Made by a program: the position numbers and the translations under genes
Source: an uncultured Anaerolineae bacterium
Lineage (GTDB): Bacteria > Chloroflexota > Anaerolineae > Anaerolineales > Villigracilaceae
Direction of reading: 5' to 3'
Length of the DNA: 11,394 nucleotides
Assembly: GCA_903854805.1 (NCBI GenBank)
Contig: CAINXK010000204.1
Coordinates: forward strand, 1 to 11,394
Notes under the pieces: generated by a model
Told to the model about the DNA's origin: nothing
What the model saw: only the letters and a program-made list of their open reading frames with translations
Databases searched by the model: none
In this document: positions 1 through 5,898 of the stretch, one piece after another
Numbering within the stretch: the first letter of the stretch is position 1
How the letters are laid out: every line of letters begins with the position of its first letter

Positions 1-881
1 TGAGCTTGTTCACCCAGATATTCCAGGAGCATGGCTGCGGCCAGGAAGGTGGCGGTCGGGTTGGCGCTATTTTTTCCAACCAGAGTGGGAGCGCTGCCGT
101 GTACAGGTTCGAATACCGCGGCTTCCAATCCGATATTGCCAGAGGCTGCAACACCCAGCCCTCCAACGAACATGCAAGCTTCATCGCTGAGGATATCGCC
201 GAAGAGATTGGTGGTCACGATCACTTCAAACTGTTCTGGTGCGCGTACCAGCTCCATGGCACAGGCGTCCACCAATAATTCCTGTGTGTTGATTTCGGGG
301 TATTCGCTGGCAACTTCCAGAGCCACCTGGCGGAATAACCCGCAGGTTAGGCGCAAGACATTGGCCTTGTGCACGATGTGCACGCTTTTTCGCCCGTTCT
401 GGCGTGCCAGATCGAAGGCTTTACGGGCGATGCGTTCCGAGCCATGCCGGGTGATGACCCGTTCTGTGATGGCCCGGTTGCCGTTATCTTCCAGTCGTTC
501 GATGCCGGAGTAAAGCCCTTCGGTATTTTCACGAACGATCAACAGATCAATGCCGGGGCGCGATGATGGGTGGCTGATGGAACGACACGGTCGCAAGTTG
601 GCGTATAGATCAAGTTCCTGTCGCATTCGGACAACCGGCGAGAAATAGCCAGGGATATTGGGTGGCGTGGTCACGGCACCCAATAAAGTCGCGTGTGCGG
701 CTCGAATGGCCTCCAGAGTGGCTGGCGGCAAGGGTGTGCCCAGTTGTTGATACGCCCCATAACCGATGTCGGCCTTTGAAAATTCCAGGTCGATTTGCAT
801 CGCCGTCAAGACTTGCTTGGCGCTGTCGATTACTTCAGGACCGATTCCGTCGCCAGGGAGCAGGCAAATTTGATATGTCAT
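1..881 (-). CDS. Homoisocitrate / 3-isopropylmalate dehydrogenase family, 3' end cut by window edge
   Basis: A decarboxylating beta-hydroxyacid dehydrogenase that would oxidise homoisocitrate to 2-oxoadipate with NAD+ in the cytoplasm. The frame is open from the ATG at 881 to the left edge, giving 293 residues. Family members are about 330 aa, so roughly 40 C-terminal residues are missing. Visible motifs are LPGDGIGPEV (8-17), the substrate-binding stretch DLYANLRP (91-98), RENTEGLY (117-124), HKAN, the metal-binding segment TTNLFGDILSDEA and the cofactor-binding EPVHGSAP. Aligned by eye with Thermus homoisocitrate dehydrogenase, Val84 sits where Thermus has Arg85, and Arg87 matches the conserved Arg88. 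Yeast homoisocitrate dehydrogenase also has Val there, which favours homoisocitrate over isocitrate but does not exclude isopropylmalate. It starts 5 nt after the small dehydratase subunit stops, so it is the fourth gene of the operon. LeuB is the main alternative; the context of a homocitrate-synthase-like first gene tips the call. Confidence 0.85.
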   Translation of the reverse strand, partial: MTYQICLLPGDGIGPEVIDSAKQVLTAMQIDLEFSKADIGYGAYQQLGTPLPPATLEAIRAAHATLLGAVTTPPNIPGYFSPVVRMRQELDLYANLRPCRSISHPSSRPGIDLLIVRENTEGLYSGIERLEDNGNRAITERVITRHGSERIARKAFDLARQNGRKSVHIVHKANVLRLTCGLFRQVALEVASEYPEINTQELLVDACAMELVRAPEQFEVIVTTNLFGDILSDEACMFVGGLGVAASGNIGLEAAVFEPVHGSAPTLVGKNSANPTATFLAAAMLLEYLGEQA

Positions 882-886
882 CTTGT

Positions 887-1384
887 TCAGGCCATCAGTT
901 CTTGAATATCGTGGTTTTTTAGAAAATTGACAATTCCGCCGGCATCCGCAATTTTGATCACAAAAGTTGGCAGTGGGCGCGCCTGGTAGTTGTGCCCGTT
1001 TGTCAGGTTGTGGATCTGTCCACTGGCAAGATCGACATCGATATCATCGCCTTCGGCGATATCCGCGGAGGCTTCCGGACATTCCAGGATGGGCAGTCCG
1101 ATGTTGATAGCGTTACGGAAAAAGATACGCGCGAAAGATGGCGCGATGATGCATTTGGCTTGCGAGCCTTTGATGGCGATCGGTGCGTGTTCGCGGGATG
1201 AGCCACAGCCAAAGTTTTGCCCACCAACGATTACGTCCCCGGGTTTGACATTGGGTGCATAATCAGGTTTTACCTCGCAAAAGACGTTTTTGGCGAGTTC
1301 GAGCGGGTCAATCGTGATGTTATAACGGCCGGGGATGATCTCGTCCGTGTTCATATTTTCTCCAAATGTCCAGGCTTTTCCCAT
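887..1384 (-). CDS. Homoaconitase / 3-isopropylmalate dehydratase small subunit
   Basis: Small (swivel-domain) subunit of a two-subunit aconitase-family hydro-lyase, 165 aa, the usual length for LeuD/HacB proteins of the archaeal and Thermus type. It carries the family signature GCGSSREHA at 59-67, which includes the catalytic Ser, and an N-terminal NTDEIIPGRY segment at 12-21. The substrate-discriminating loop just after that reads YNIT. This matches neither of the loop motifs I associate with dedicated methanogen isopropylmalate or homoaconitate enzymes, so the substrate is assigned from context. The start ATG has AAGGAG six bases upstream. It follows the large subunit by 28 nt and precedes the dehydrogenase by 5 nt, as expected for co-translated subunits. 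The role is isomerising homocitrate to homoisocitrate (LysU-like) or isopropylmalate (LeuD). Confidence 0.9.
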   Translation of the reverse strand: MGKAWTFGENMNTDEIIPGRYNITIDPLELAKNVFCEVKPDYAPNVKPGDVIVGGQNFGCGSSREHAPIAIKGSQAKCIIAPSFARIFFRNAINIGLPILECPEASADIAEGDDIDVDLASGQIHNLTNGHNYQARPLPTFVIKIADAGGIVNFLKNHDIQELMA

Positions 1385-1412
1385 GGTTAACTCCTTGTGT
1401 GCTAATGGTTGT

Positions 1413-2663
1413 TCAGGCCAGGTAGGGCCGGGGGTCGGTGATTTTACCGGTTAGGGCTGCGGCTGCGGCAGATGCCGGGCTGGCCAGGTAAATTTCTGAA
1501 AGTGGGCTGCCCATGCGACCGATGAAGTTGCGATTCATAGTTGTCAGGGCGCGCTCACCGGGAGCAAGAATCCCACCGTGGCGTCCAATGCAAGCCCCGC
1601 AGCCGGTTCCGGTCACTGTGCAGCCAGCATCCATTAGAATTTCAATCAGGCCGTTTTGCATGGCTTTTTTATATATCTTCGCGCTGGCCGGGGTTACGAT
1701 GACGCGCGTATGTGGGTGAACAGTCTTGCCCTTCAATATGCGGGCCACAATTTCCAGGTCTTCGTAGCGCGAATTGGTGCAAGTGCCGATGTAAACTTCG
1801 TCGATTGCCAGCCCTTCGACTTCGCGGAGCGCTTTCGCGTTATCGACATCCGGGTGGCAGGCTACCTGTGGTTCGATTGTGGTGACATCGATCTCTACGA
1901 CCGTCTCATAGTGCGGATTGACGGGGCGGAGTTGATCGAAGCTGCCCCGCGCACTGGTTTCGACATCTAGGTAATCGAGAGTGGTCTGGTCGGCGGCGAT
2001 CAATCCACATTTTGCGCCAATTTCTGTCGACATATTCGAGAAAATGATGCGTTCGTGCATGGGGAGTTGCTCGATATATTCGCCACCGAATTCCACTGAA
2101 CGGTATGTGCCGCCGTCCATGCCCAGCTTCCCCGCAATGTAAATCATCACGTCTTTTGCGAAAACGCCCGCCTGCGTGGTGCCATTCATTTCAATTCTGA
2201 TGGTCTCAGGAATTTTGAACCAGCATTTGCCGGTCACCCACGCAACGCCAATTTCGGTAGAACCGAGTCCGGCCCCAAAAGCTCCCAGAGCACCATAGGT
2301 ATTTGAATGTGAATCCGCGCCAATAACAATTGCGCCGGGAGTGATATAACCTTCTTCAATCATGACCTGATGGCAAACACCCTGATGATAAAACTGAGTA
2401 ATCTGCTGTTCCTTCATGAAGTCCAGGCCTTTTTTCTGGGCTTCGGCCGCCAGCAGGTTTGGAGCAGGATAGGCATGATCGAAATGGATGACGATTTTGC
2501 TTTTGTCATGGATCGGTTTACCAATTTCTCGAAAGGCTTTAATGGCCAGCGGAGTAGTGTTGTCGTGGCTCATGATGTAGTCCACGTCCACAAGCACAAT
2601 CTCGCCCGCGCGCACTTCCCTTCCCATTTTGCGTGAGAAAATCTCTTCAACTAAGGTTCCCAT
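1413..2663 (-). CDS. Homoaconitase / 3-isopropylmalate dehydratase large subunit
   Basis: Catalytic 4Fe-4S subunit of the aconitase family, 416 aa, the short two-subunit form. The three cluster ligands are Cys295 in IGTCTNSR and Cys355 and Cys358 in GCGACIGRHGG. Other aconitase motifs are GADSHSNTYGALGAFGAGLGSTE (split here: GADSHSNTYG at 115-124) and NMSTEIGAKCG at 210-220. An in-frame ATG lies four codons upstream at 2675, but the ATG at 2663 has GGAGG five bases before it, so it is preferred. That start overlaps the 3' end of the homocitrate synthase gene by 17 nt, and the SD is encoded by that gene's Gly-Gly tail codons, implying translational coupling. It would work with the adjacent small subunit to convert homocitrate to homoisocitrate. 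LeuC is the alternative if the pathway is leucine. Confidence 0.92.
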   Translation of the reverse strand: MGTLVEEIFSRKMGREVRAGEIVLVDVDYIMSHDNTTPLAIKAFREIGKPIHDKSKIVIHFDHAYPAPNLLAAEAQKKGLDFMKEQQITQFYHQGVCHQVMIEEGYITPGAIVIGADSHSNTYGALGAFGAGLGSTEIGVAWVTGKCWFKIPETIRIEMNGTTQAGVFAKDVMIYIAGKLGMDGGTYRSVEFGGEYIEQLPMHERIIFSNMSTEIGAKCGLIAADQTTLDYLDVETSARGSFDQLRPVNPHYETVVEIDVTTIEPQVACHPDVDNAKALREVEGLAIDEVYIGTCTNSRYEDLEIVARILKGKTVHPHTRVIVTPASAKIYKKAMQNGLIEILMDAGCTVTGTGCGACIGRHGGILAPGERALTTMNRNFIGRMGSPLSEIYLASPASAAAAALTGKITDPRPYLA

Positions 2664-4053
2664 TATTGCCTCCATTGCTAATACCAGAATATTTTTTCAG
2701 GATGACTTGCGTTTCGGTGCGTTTGACGCCTGTAACTGAGCGCAATTCTTCAATCAAGTTGTTGAGAGCCATCACATTTTCAACATTTACAAAGGCGCTG
2801 ATATCGTACTCGCCGGTTATTTCAAAAACATTGCTGACATCTTTGAAGCTGCGCAGACGGCGCACTACTGCGGTTGTATAAGTATGTGATTCAACTTCCA
2901 GCATGACCAGGGCGTTGATGTCATGCGGAATAACATCAATTTCACGTCCTGTAACCTGCTCAGCAATTTCGATAATATCGGCATCAAAAAGCTGTTTGCG
3001 GTTATCGCCAAGGTTCTTAATGCGCGAGACGATCACTTCCAATTCGGCCATGCTTACCTCTATGCCATATTCATCCAGGCGTGAAGCAACAGCACTTTTG
3101 CCGGTGTATTTGTCGATGATAATTTTTCTTTCTCGCCCCAGCATGGCAGGGTCGAAGGGTTCGTACGTGCGAGAGTCTTTGAGCACTCCATTGGTATGGA
3201 CGCCGCTTTTGTGCGAGAAAGCATTCTGGCCGGTGATGGGTTTATTGGGTGCCAGAAAAAATCCAGACACTTTTTCGAGATAGTTCGAGATCGGCACTAA
3301 TGGTTGAATGTTGTACTGCTCAACAGTTTCCAGGTTGTGGAAGGCGATGATCGTCTCCGCCAGATCGGGGATGCCCGTGCGCTCACCCAGGCCATTCACT
3401 GTGGTATGGATACAATCTGCCCCGGCCCGAATTCCGGCCATGGCATTTGCCAGGGCCAGTCCATAATCGTTGTGACAGTGCAGGTCAATCTTGCATGGTT
3501 GTAATTGCTCACGGAGTGCGCTGACCCGGTCAAACATAATGTGCGGCTGCATGATTCCGAGGGTATCGGCAAAACTGATCCGATCGGCGCCGGACTGGAT
3601 GGCTGCGTTGCAGACCTTAACTAAAAATTCGAAATCCGTGCGGGTGGCATCTTCGGGTGTATAGCGTACTTTTAATCCAAGACTGCGCGCATAGGCAATA
3701 TGATCACAAATGATGGCGACGGCTTCATCTTGCGATTTGTGCAGTTTCGCATCCAGATGGATCTTTGAAGTGGCATAGAAGATCGCCACTCGGTCAGCGC
3801 CACAGGCTTTGGCCTTATCGATGCTATTCTTTGACGCAATTGAGTGCGCTACAATTTCTGCTTTTAAATTCAGCGCGGCAATTTTTTGCACAGCAACCGC
3901 AATACTTGGCGAGACACTTGGATCACCGGCCTCGATCATCTCGACGCCGATGTGATCAAGCATGCGCGCAATTTCCAACTTTTCTGCAAGCGTAAAGTTG
4001 ACGTACGGCGTTTGTTCACCTTCTCGCAGGGTTGTATCCAAAATTTCTACCAT
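2647..4053 (-). CDS. Homocitrate synthase with C-terminal RAM regulatory domain
   Basis: DRE-TIM metallolyase of the homocitrate/isopropylmalate synthase family, 468 aa. It is predicted to condense 2-oxoglutarate with acetyl-CoA, the first step of alpha-aminoadipate lysine synthesis. The TIM barrel opens with DTTLREGEQ (6-14); Glu after Arg is typical of homocitrate synthases, whereas isopropylmalate synthases usually have Asp. Metal ligands include Asp6 and His192/His194 in LHCHNDYG, followed by GLGERTGIPDL (221-231) and HKSGVHTNGVLKD (281-293). Residues about 380-455 look like a RAM (Lrp/AsnC ligand-binding) domain, VMLEVESHTYTTAVVRRL onward, instead of the LeuA dimer domain. Such a domain mediates lysine feedback in some archaeal homocitrate synthases. 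The start is the ATG at 4053 with AGGAG six bases upstream; a TTG in frame at 4074 falls inside the terminator U-tract and is rejected. First gene of the operon. Isopropylmalate or citramalate synthase activity cannot be excluded. Confidence 0.82.
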   Translation of the reverse strand: MVEILDTTLREGEQTPYVNFTLAEKLEIARMLDHIGVEMIEAGDPSVSPSIAVAVQKIAALNLKAEIVAHSIASKNSIDKAKACGADRVAIFYATSKIHLDAKLHKSQDEAVAIICDHIAYARSLGLKVRYTPEDATRTDFEFLVKVCNAAIQSGADRISFADTLGIMQPHIMFDRVSALREQLQPCKIDLHCHNDYGLALANAMAGIRAGADCIHTTVNGLGERTGIPDLAETIIAFHNLETVEQYNIQPLVPISNYLEKVSGFFLAPNKPITGQNAFSHKSGVHTNGVLKDSRTYEPFDPAMLGRERKIIIDKYTGKSAVASRLDEYGIEVSMAELEVIVSRIKNLGDNRKQLFDADIIEIAEQVTGREIDVIPHDINALVMLEVESHTYTTAVVRRLRSFKDVSNVFEITGEYDISAFVNVENVMALNNLIEELRSVTGVKRTETQVILKKYSGISNGGNNGNLS

Positions 4054-4072
4054 ATTTCTCTCCTGGGCCGAC

Positions 4073-4110
4073 AAAATAAAAACGCGCTCTCCGAAGTCGG
4101 AGAGCGCGTT
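4073..4110 (-). terminator. Intrinsic terminator (attenuator) in the homocitrate synthase leader
   Basis: On the minus strand the arms 4097-4110 and 4081-4094 are perfectly complementary over 14 positions (a GC-rich stem, about 12 pairs with a realistic loop). They are followed directly by TTTTTATTTT. The U-tract ends only about 20 nt before the ATG at 4053 and downstream of the promoter at 4276-4304. It therefore interrupts the operon's own leader rather than ending an upstream gene. That position is diagnostic of transcription attenuation. Confidence 0.88.
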
Positions 4111-4155
4111 GGTTACAGGGACAGAACAGACGTCTAAGCGTCCGTTGTTTTACTT

Positions 4156-4266
4156 TTACCTGTTTAACCAAAAGCGGCCCACGAATCCGATCTTTGAAGA
4201 TCTGGATGTGGGCATGCGCTTAGCGTTGGCCTCAAAAACTACAGGTGTGGTTATTGCTGTTACCAT
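4156..4266 (-). CDS. Possible leaderless leader peptide, 36 aa
   Basis: An ATG lies about 3 nt after the predicted transcription start of the homocitrate synthase operon and opens a 36-codon frame. The peptide begins MVTAITTPVVFEANAKRMP and ends FVGRFWLNR. The frame spans the whole rod structure, and its TAA stop touches the 3' strand of the closing helix at 4158. There is no Shine-Dalgarno site, so translation would have to be leaderless. There is no run of identical regulatory codons. Two Lys codons occur (residues 16 and 25), and the first lies in the 5' strand of helix 3. A ribosome held there would free the 3' strands for the competing helix. It may equally be a chance ORF. Confidence 0.25.
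   Translation of the reverse strand: MVTAITTPVVFEANAKRMPTSRSSKIGFVGRFWLNR
4158..4246 (-). promoter_or_regulatory. Structured leader RNA, candidate cis-regulatory element of the lysine-type operon
   Basis: The leader transcript can fold into a nearly continuous six-helix rod. In window coordinates the helices pair 4241-4246 with 4158-4163, 4226-4231 with 4166-4171 (two G-U), 4217-4221 with 4172-4176, 4208-4213 with 4177-4182, 4204-4207 with 4185-4188, and 4197-4202 with 4189-4194. On the 3' side helices 2 to 4 abut without gaps, while the 5' side has 9-, 4- and 3-nt bulges. A competing 11-bp helix is possible between 4159-4171 and 4109-4119. It would break helices 1 and 2 and invade the base of the terminator by two pairs, or about six with an internal loop. 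I see no lysine riboswitch core and no T-box sequence. Either a ligand-binding RNA or a leader-peptide attenuator would fit. Confidence 0.6.
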
Positions 4267-4275
4267 GATGGCACG

Positions 4276-4304
4276 TTTATAAACGCAATTGGCGATGATG
4301 TCAA
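4276..4304 (-). promoter_or_regulatory. Sigma70-type promoter of the homocitrate synthase operon
   Basis: On the minus strand TTGACA (4304-4299) is followed by a 17-bp spacer and TATAAA (4281-4276), nearly perfect consensus. The predicted start is about 4269, giving a leader of about 215 nt before the ATG at 4053. The 97 nt between this leader and the moeZ-like stop hold no clear terminator, so some read-through from the cysteine cluster is possible. Confidence 0.8.
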
Positions 4305-4366
4305 GGCCATTTTGGACTAACTGTAATATTATGGTCATATTCGTAATCTTTAGGAAAATTGAATTC

Positions 4367-5521
4367 TTAATATATAGGTAGGTTCTTGTCAACATCTCTG
4401 GCCCAGGTGTTGATGCCGCCCTTCAGGTTCTTAATTCGTTTGAAGCCTGCACTGATCAACAGCTCCAGGGCGCGGGCTGAGCGGGTGCCGCCTTTGCAGA
4501 AAACAACCATGTCTTTAGCAGAATCAAGCTCGGAAAGCCGGGCGGCTAGAGAGCCCAGTGGGATATTGATCGCTCCGGGCAGTGCCGAAATATTCAGCTC
4601 GTGTGGTTCGCGCACATCAAGAAGGATCGGCGGGATGGATTTCTGCAGGGATTTTGAGAGTTCAAGCGCATCAATGTCCCAATCGATTCCGGCCGAACCA
4701 TCCTCGTGATCGTGCCCTGGAACACCACAGAATTCTTCATAATCAATCAGCTCTTTGATATCGGCATTTGGACCGCAGATCCGGCATTTTGGATTTTTCC
4801 GGAGATTTACAAAGTCGAAAGACATATCCAGTGCGTTATACAGCAGCAATCTCCCGATCAGGGAATCACCGATGCCCAGGATCAATTTGAGTGTTTCCGT
4901 GGCCTGGATGGTGCCGATCGTGCCGGGCAAAACCCCCAGGACGCCACCCTCAGCGCAAGTGGGCACGAGGCCAGGTGGCGGAGGTTCTGGAAAGAGACAG
5001 CGATAGCACGGGCCTTTTTCGGCATAGAATACGCTGGCCTGTCCATCAAACCGGAAAATCGAACCGTAAACATTCGGTTTTCCAAGAAAGACAGCCACAT
5101 CATTCGAAAGATACCTTGTTGGGAAGTTGTCCGTACCATCAACGATGATGTCAAAATCAGCCGCAATTTTCATTGCGTTCGCAGAAGTGAATGATTCATT
5201 GATGGCATCGACCTGAATATCTGGGTTAAGATCAAGAAGCCTGGTGCGTGCGCTTTCCACTTTCAATTTTCCAACGGTGGATGTGCCATGCACAATCTGC
5301 CGTTGTAGGTTGGTTTCATCTACCCTATCATAATCAACCAATCCAATATGACCAACACCGGCAGCAGCCAGGTAAAGTGAGACCGGCGAGCCGAGGCCGC
5401 CTGTTCCAATGACCAGAACAGATGCGGCTTTGAGCTTGCGTTGACCATCCAGACCAACATCGGGGATGAGCAGGTGGCGAGAGTAACGCAGGATTTCTTC
5501 GTGGGACAATTCTGGCAGCAT
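4367..5521 (-). CDS. moeZ: MoeZ-like sulfur-carrier adenylyltransferase/sulfurtransferase (ThiF + rhodanese)
   Basis: A 384-aa fusion of an E1-like ThiF/MoeB domain and a rhodanese domain, the architecture of mycobacterial MoeZ and eukaryotic MOCS3. It would adenylate the C-terminal Gly of a sulfur carrier and convert it to a thiocarboxylate. Visible features are the ATP-binding GTGGLGSP (39-46), DGTDNFPTRYLSND (128-141), and zinc pairs CYRC (Cys172/Cys175) and CRIC (Cys246/Cys249). Cys189 in VPTCAEGG is at the conserved ThiF/MoeB cysteine position. The rhodanese domain covers about 283-384, with LDVREPHE and active-site Cys342 in FCKGGTRSAR. A short His/Asp-rich linker, PGHDHEDG, separates the domains. 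The partner cysO lies 28 nt upstream. No Shine-Dalgarno site lies at normal distance from the ATG; the nearest GGAGG is at 5554-5558 behind a hairpin. A molybdopterin role is possible, but no moa/moe genes are nearby and cysE is, so cysteine synthesis is favoured. Confidence 0.88.
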   Translation of the reverse strand: MLPELSHEEILRYSRHLLIPDVGLDGQRKLKAASVLVIGTGGLGSPVSLYLAAAGVGHIGLVDYDRVDETNLQRQIVHGTSTVGKLKVESARTRLLDLNPDIQVDAINESFTSANAMKIAADFDIIVDGTDNFPTRYLSNDVAVFLGKPNVYGSIFRFDGQASVFYAEKGPCYRCLFPEPPPPGLVPTCAEGGVLGVLPGTIGTIQATETLKLILGIGDSLIGRLLLYNALDMSFDFVNLRKNPKCRICGPNADIKELIDYEEFCGVPGHDHEDGSAGIDWDIDALELSKSLQKSIPPILLDVREPHELNISALPGAINIPLGSLAARLSELDSAKDMVVFCKGGTRSARALELLISAGFKRIKNLKGGINTWARDVDKNLPIY

Positions 5522-5531
5522 GGGATGTTTT

Positions 5532-5553
5532 ATAGTGAAAATAGTTTCACTAT
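5532..5553 (-). promoter_or_regulatory. Hairpin at the cysO-moeZ junction, between a GGAGG and the moeZ start
   Basis: A perfect 9-bp inverted repeat (5532-5540 and 5545-5553) with a 4-nt loop spans the cysO stop codon and the junction. No U-tract follows on either strand, so it is not a terminator. GGAGG at 5554-5558 abuts the stem and the moeZ ATG lies 10 nt beyond it. Folding the hairpin would bring the two to normal Shine-Dalgarno spacing. Confidence 0.5.
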
Positions 5554-5822
5554 CCTCCGGAGATGGATGGAAGCAGGATAATCCTGTCGTTGTCTTGAAT
5601 AGGTGTTTTTAAACCGTTCAGGTCTTTTATGTTGGTATCATTGACAAATAAATTGATATAACGGCGCAGGTCGCCATTGTTATCCATGATATGAGGTTTT
5701 ATGGCCGGGTAACGAGTCACAAGGTCACTGATTGCATCAGACACAGTCAAACCATGCAAAAGGACTTCTGTCTGGCCTTCAATATAAAATTTCATCAGGG
5801 CTGGCACTCGCAAATTAGGCAT
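5550..5822 (-). CDS. cysO: CysO-type sulfur carrier protein (MoaD/ThiS ubiquitin-like fold)
   Basis: A 90-aa ubiquitin-like protein ending in Gly-Gly, the tail that is adenylated and thiocarboxylated in this family. It resembles Mycobacterium CysO along its length: an N-terminal strand VPALMKFYIEGQ, the central MDNNGDLRRYINLFVNDTNI and the C-terminal DNDRIILLPSISGG. CysO-thiocarboxylate donates sulfur to O-phospho- or O-acetylserine on a CysM-type synthase, and a metalloprotease then releases cysteine; neither enzyme is in this window. It sits between cysE and the moeZ-like activator, supporting a cysteine rather than a molybdopterin or thiamine role. The ATG at 5822 has only a weak upstream purine stretch. 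It is kept because homologs start at this point and the next Met would delete the first strand. The terminal Gly codons GGA GGA also form a GGAGG motif. Confidence 0.85.
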   Translation of the reverse strand: MPNLRVPALMKFYIEGQTEVLLHGLTVSDAISDLVTRYPAIKPHIMDNNGDLRRYINLFVNDTNIKDLNGLKTPIQDNDRIILLPSISGG

Positions 5823-5855
5823 GACACCATCTTATCTCATAAATCTTCAATGATC

Positions 5856-5898
5856 AATTGCAAAATATTGTCAGCTTCCATTCGTCAAATTGCAAAAT
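5856..5898. repeat. Short direct repeat at the cysE 3' end
   Basis: AATTGCAAAAT occurs exactly at 5856-5866 and 5888-5898, 32 nt apart. The second copy encodes the last residues of CysE and the first lies in the 62-nt cysE-cysO spacer. It may be a remnant of a small duplication or chance in AT-rich sequence. Confidence 0.3.

Noticed and set aside
2370..2636. Plus-strand ORFs opposite the dehydratase, synthase and EF-G-like genes
   Set aside because: They mirror strongly conserved minus-strand genes and show no ribosome sites or family motifs.
4054..4074. In-frame TTG start for homocitrate synthase at 4074
   Set aside because: It lies in the U-tract of the leader terminator; the ATG at 4053 has AGGAG at ideal spacing.
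4073..4120. T-box riboswitch ahead of homocitrate synthase
   Set aside because: The sequence before the terminator (CCTGTAACCAACGCG) lacks the UGGN bulge of the T-box consensus needed to pair with a tRNA end.
4158..4246. Lysine riboswitch (L box)
   Set aside because: The fold is a single rod, not a five-helix junction, and I find none of the conserved L-box core.
4156..4395. 79-aa ORF overlapping the moeZ-like 3' end
   Set aside because: Its start lies upstream of the promoter and within the previous gene; only the 36-codon part after the transcription start could be translated from the leader.
5837..5884. UGA read-through extension of CysE adding about 15 residues (RMEADNILQLIIEDL)
   Set aside because: The frame continues after the stop by chance length only; the normal CysE end already has the expected terminal Ile and no read-through signal is visible.
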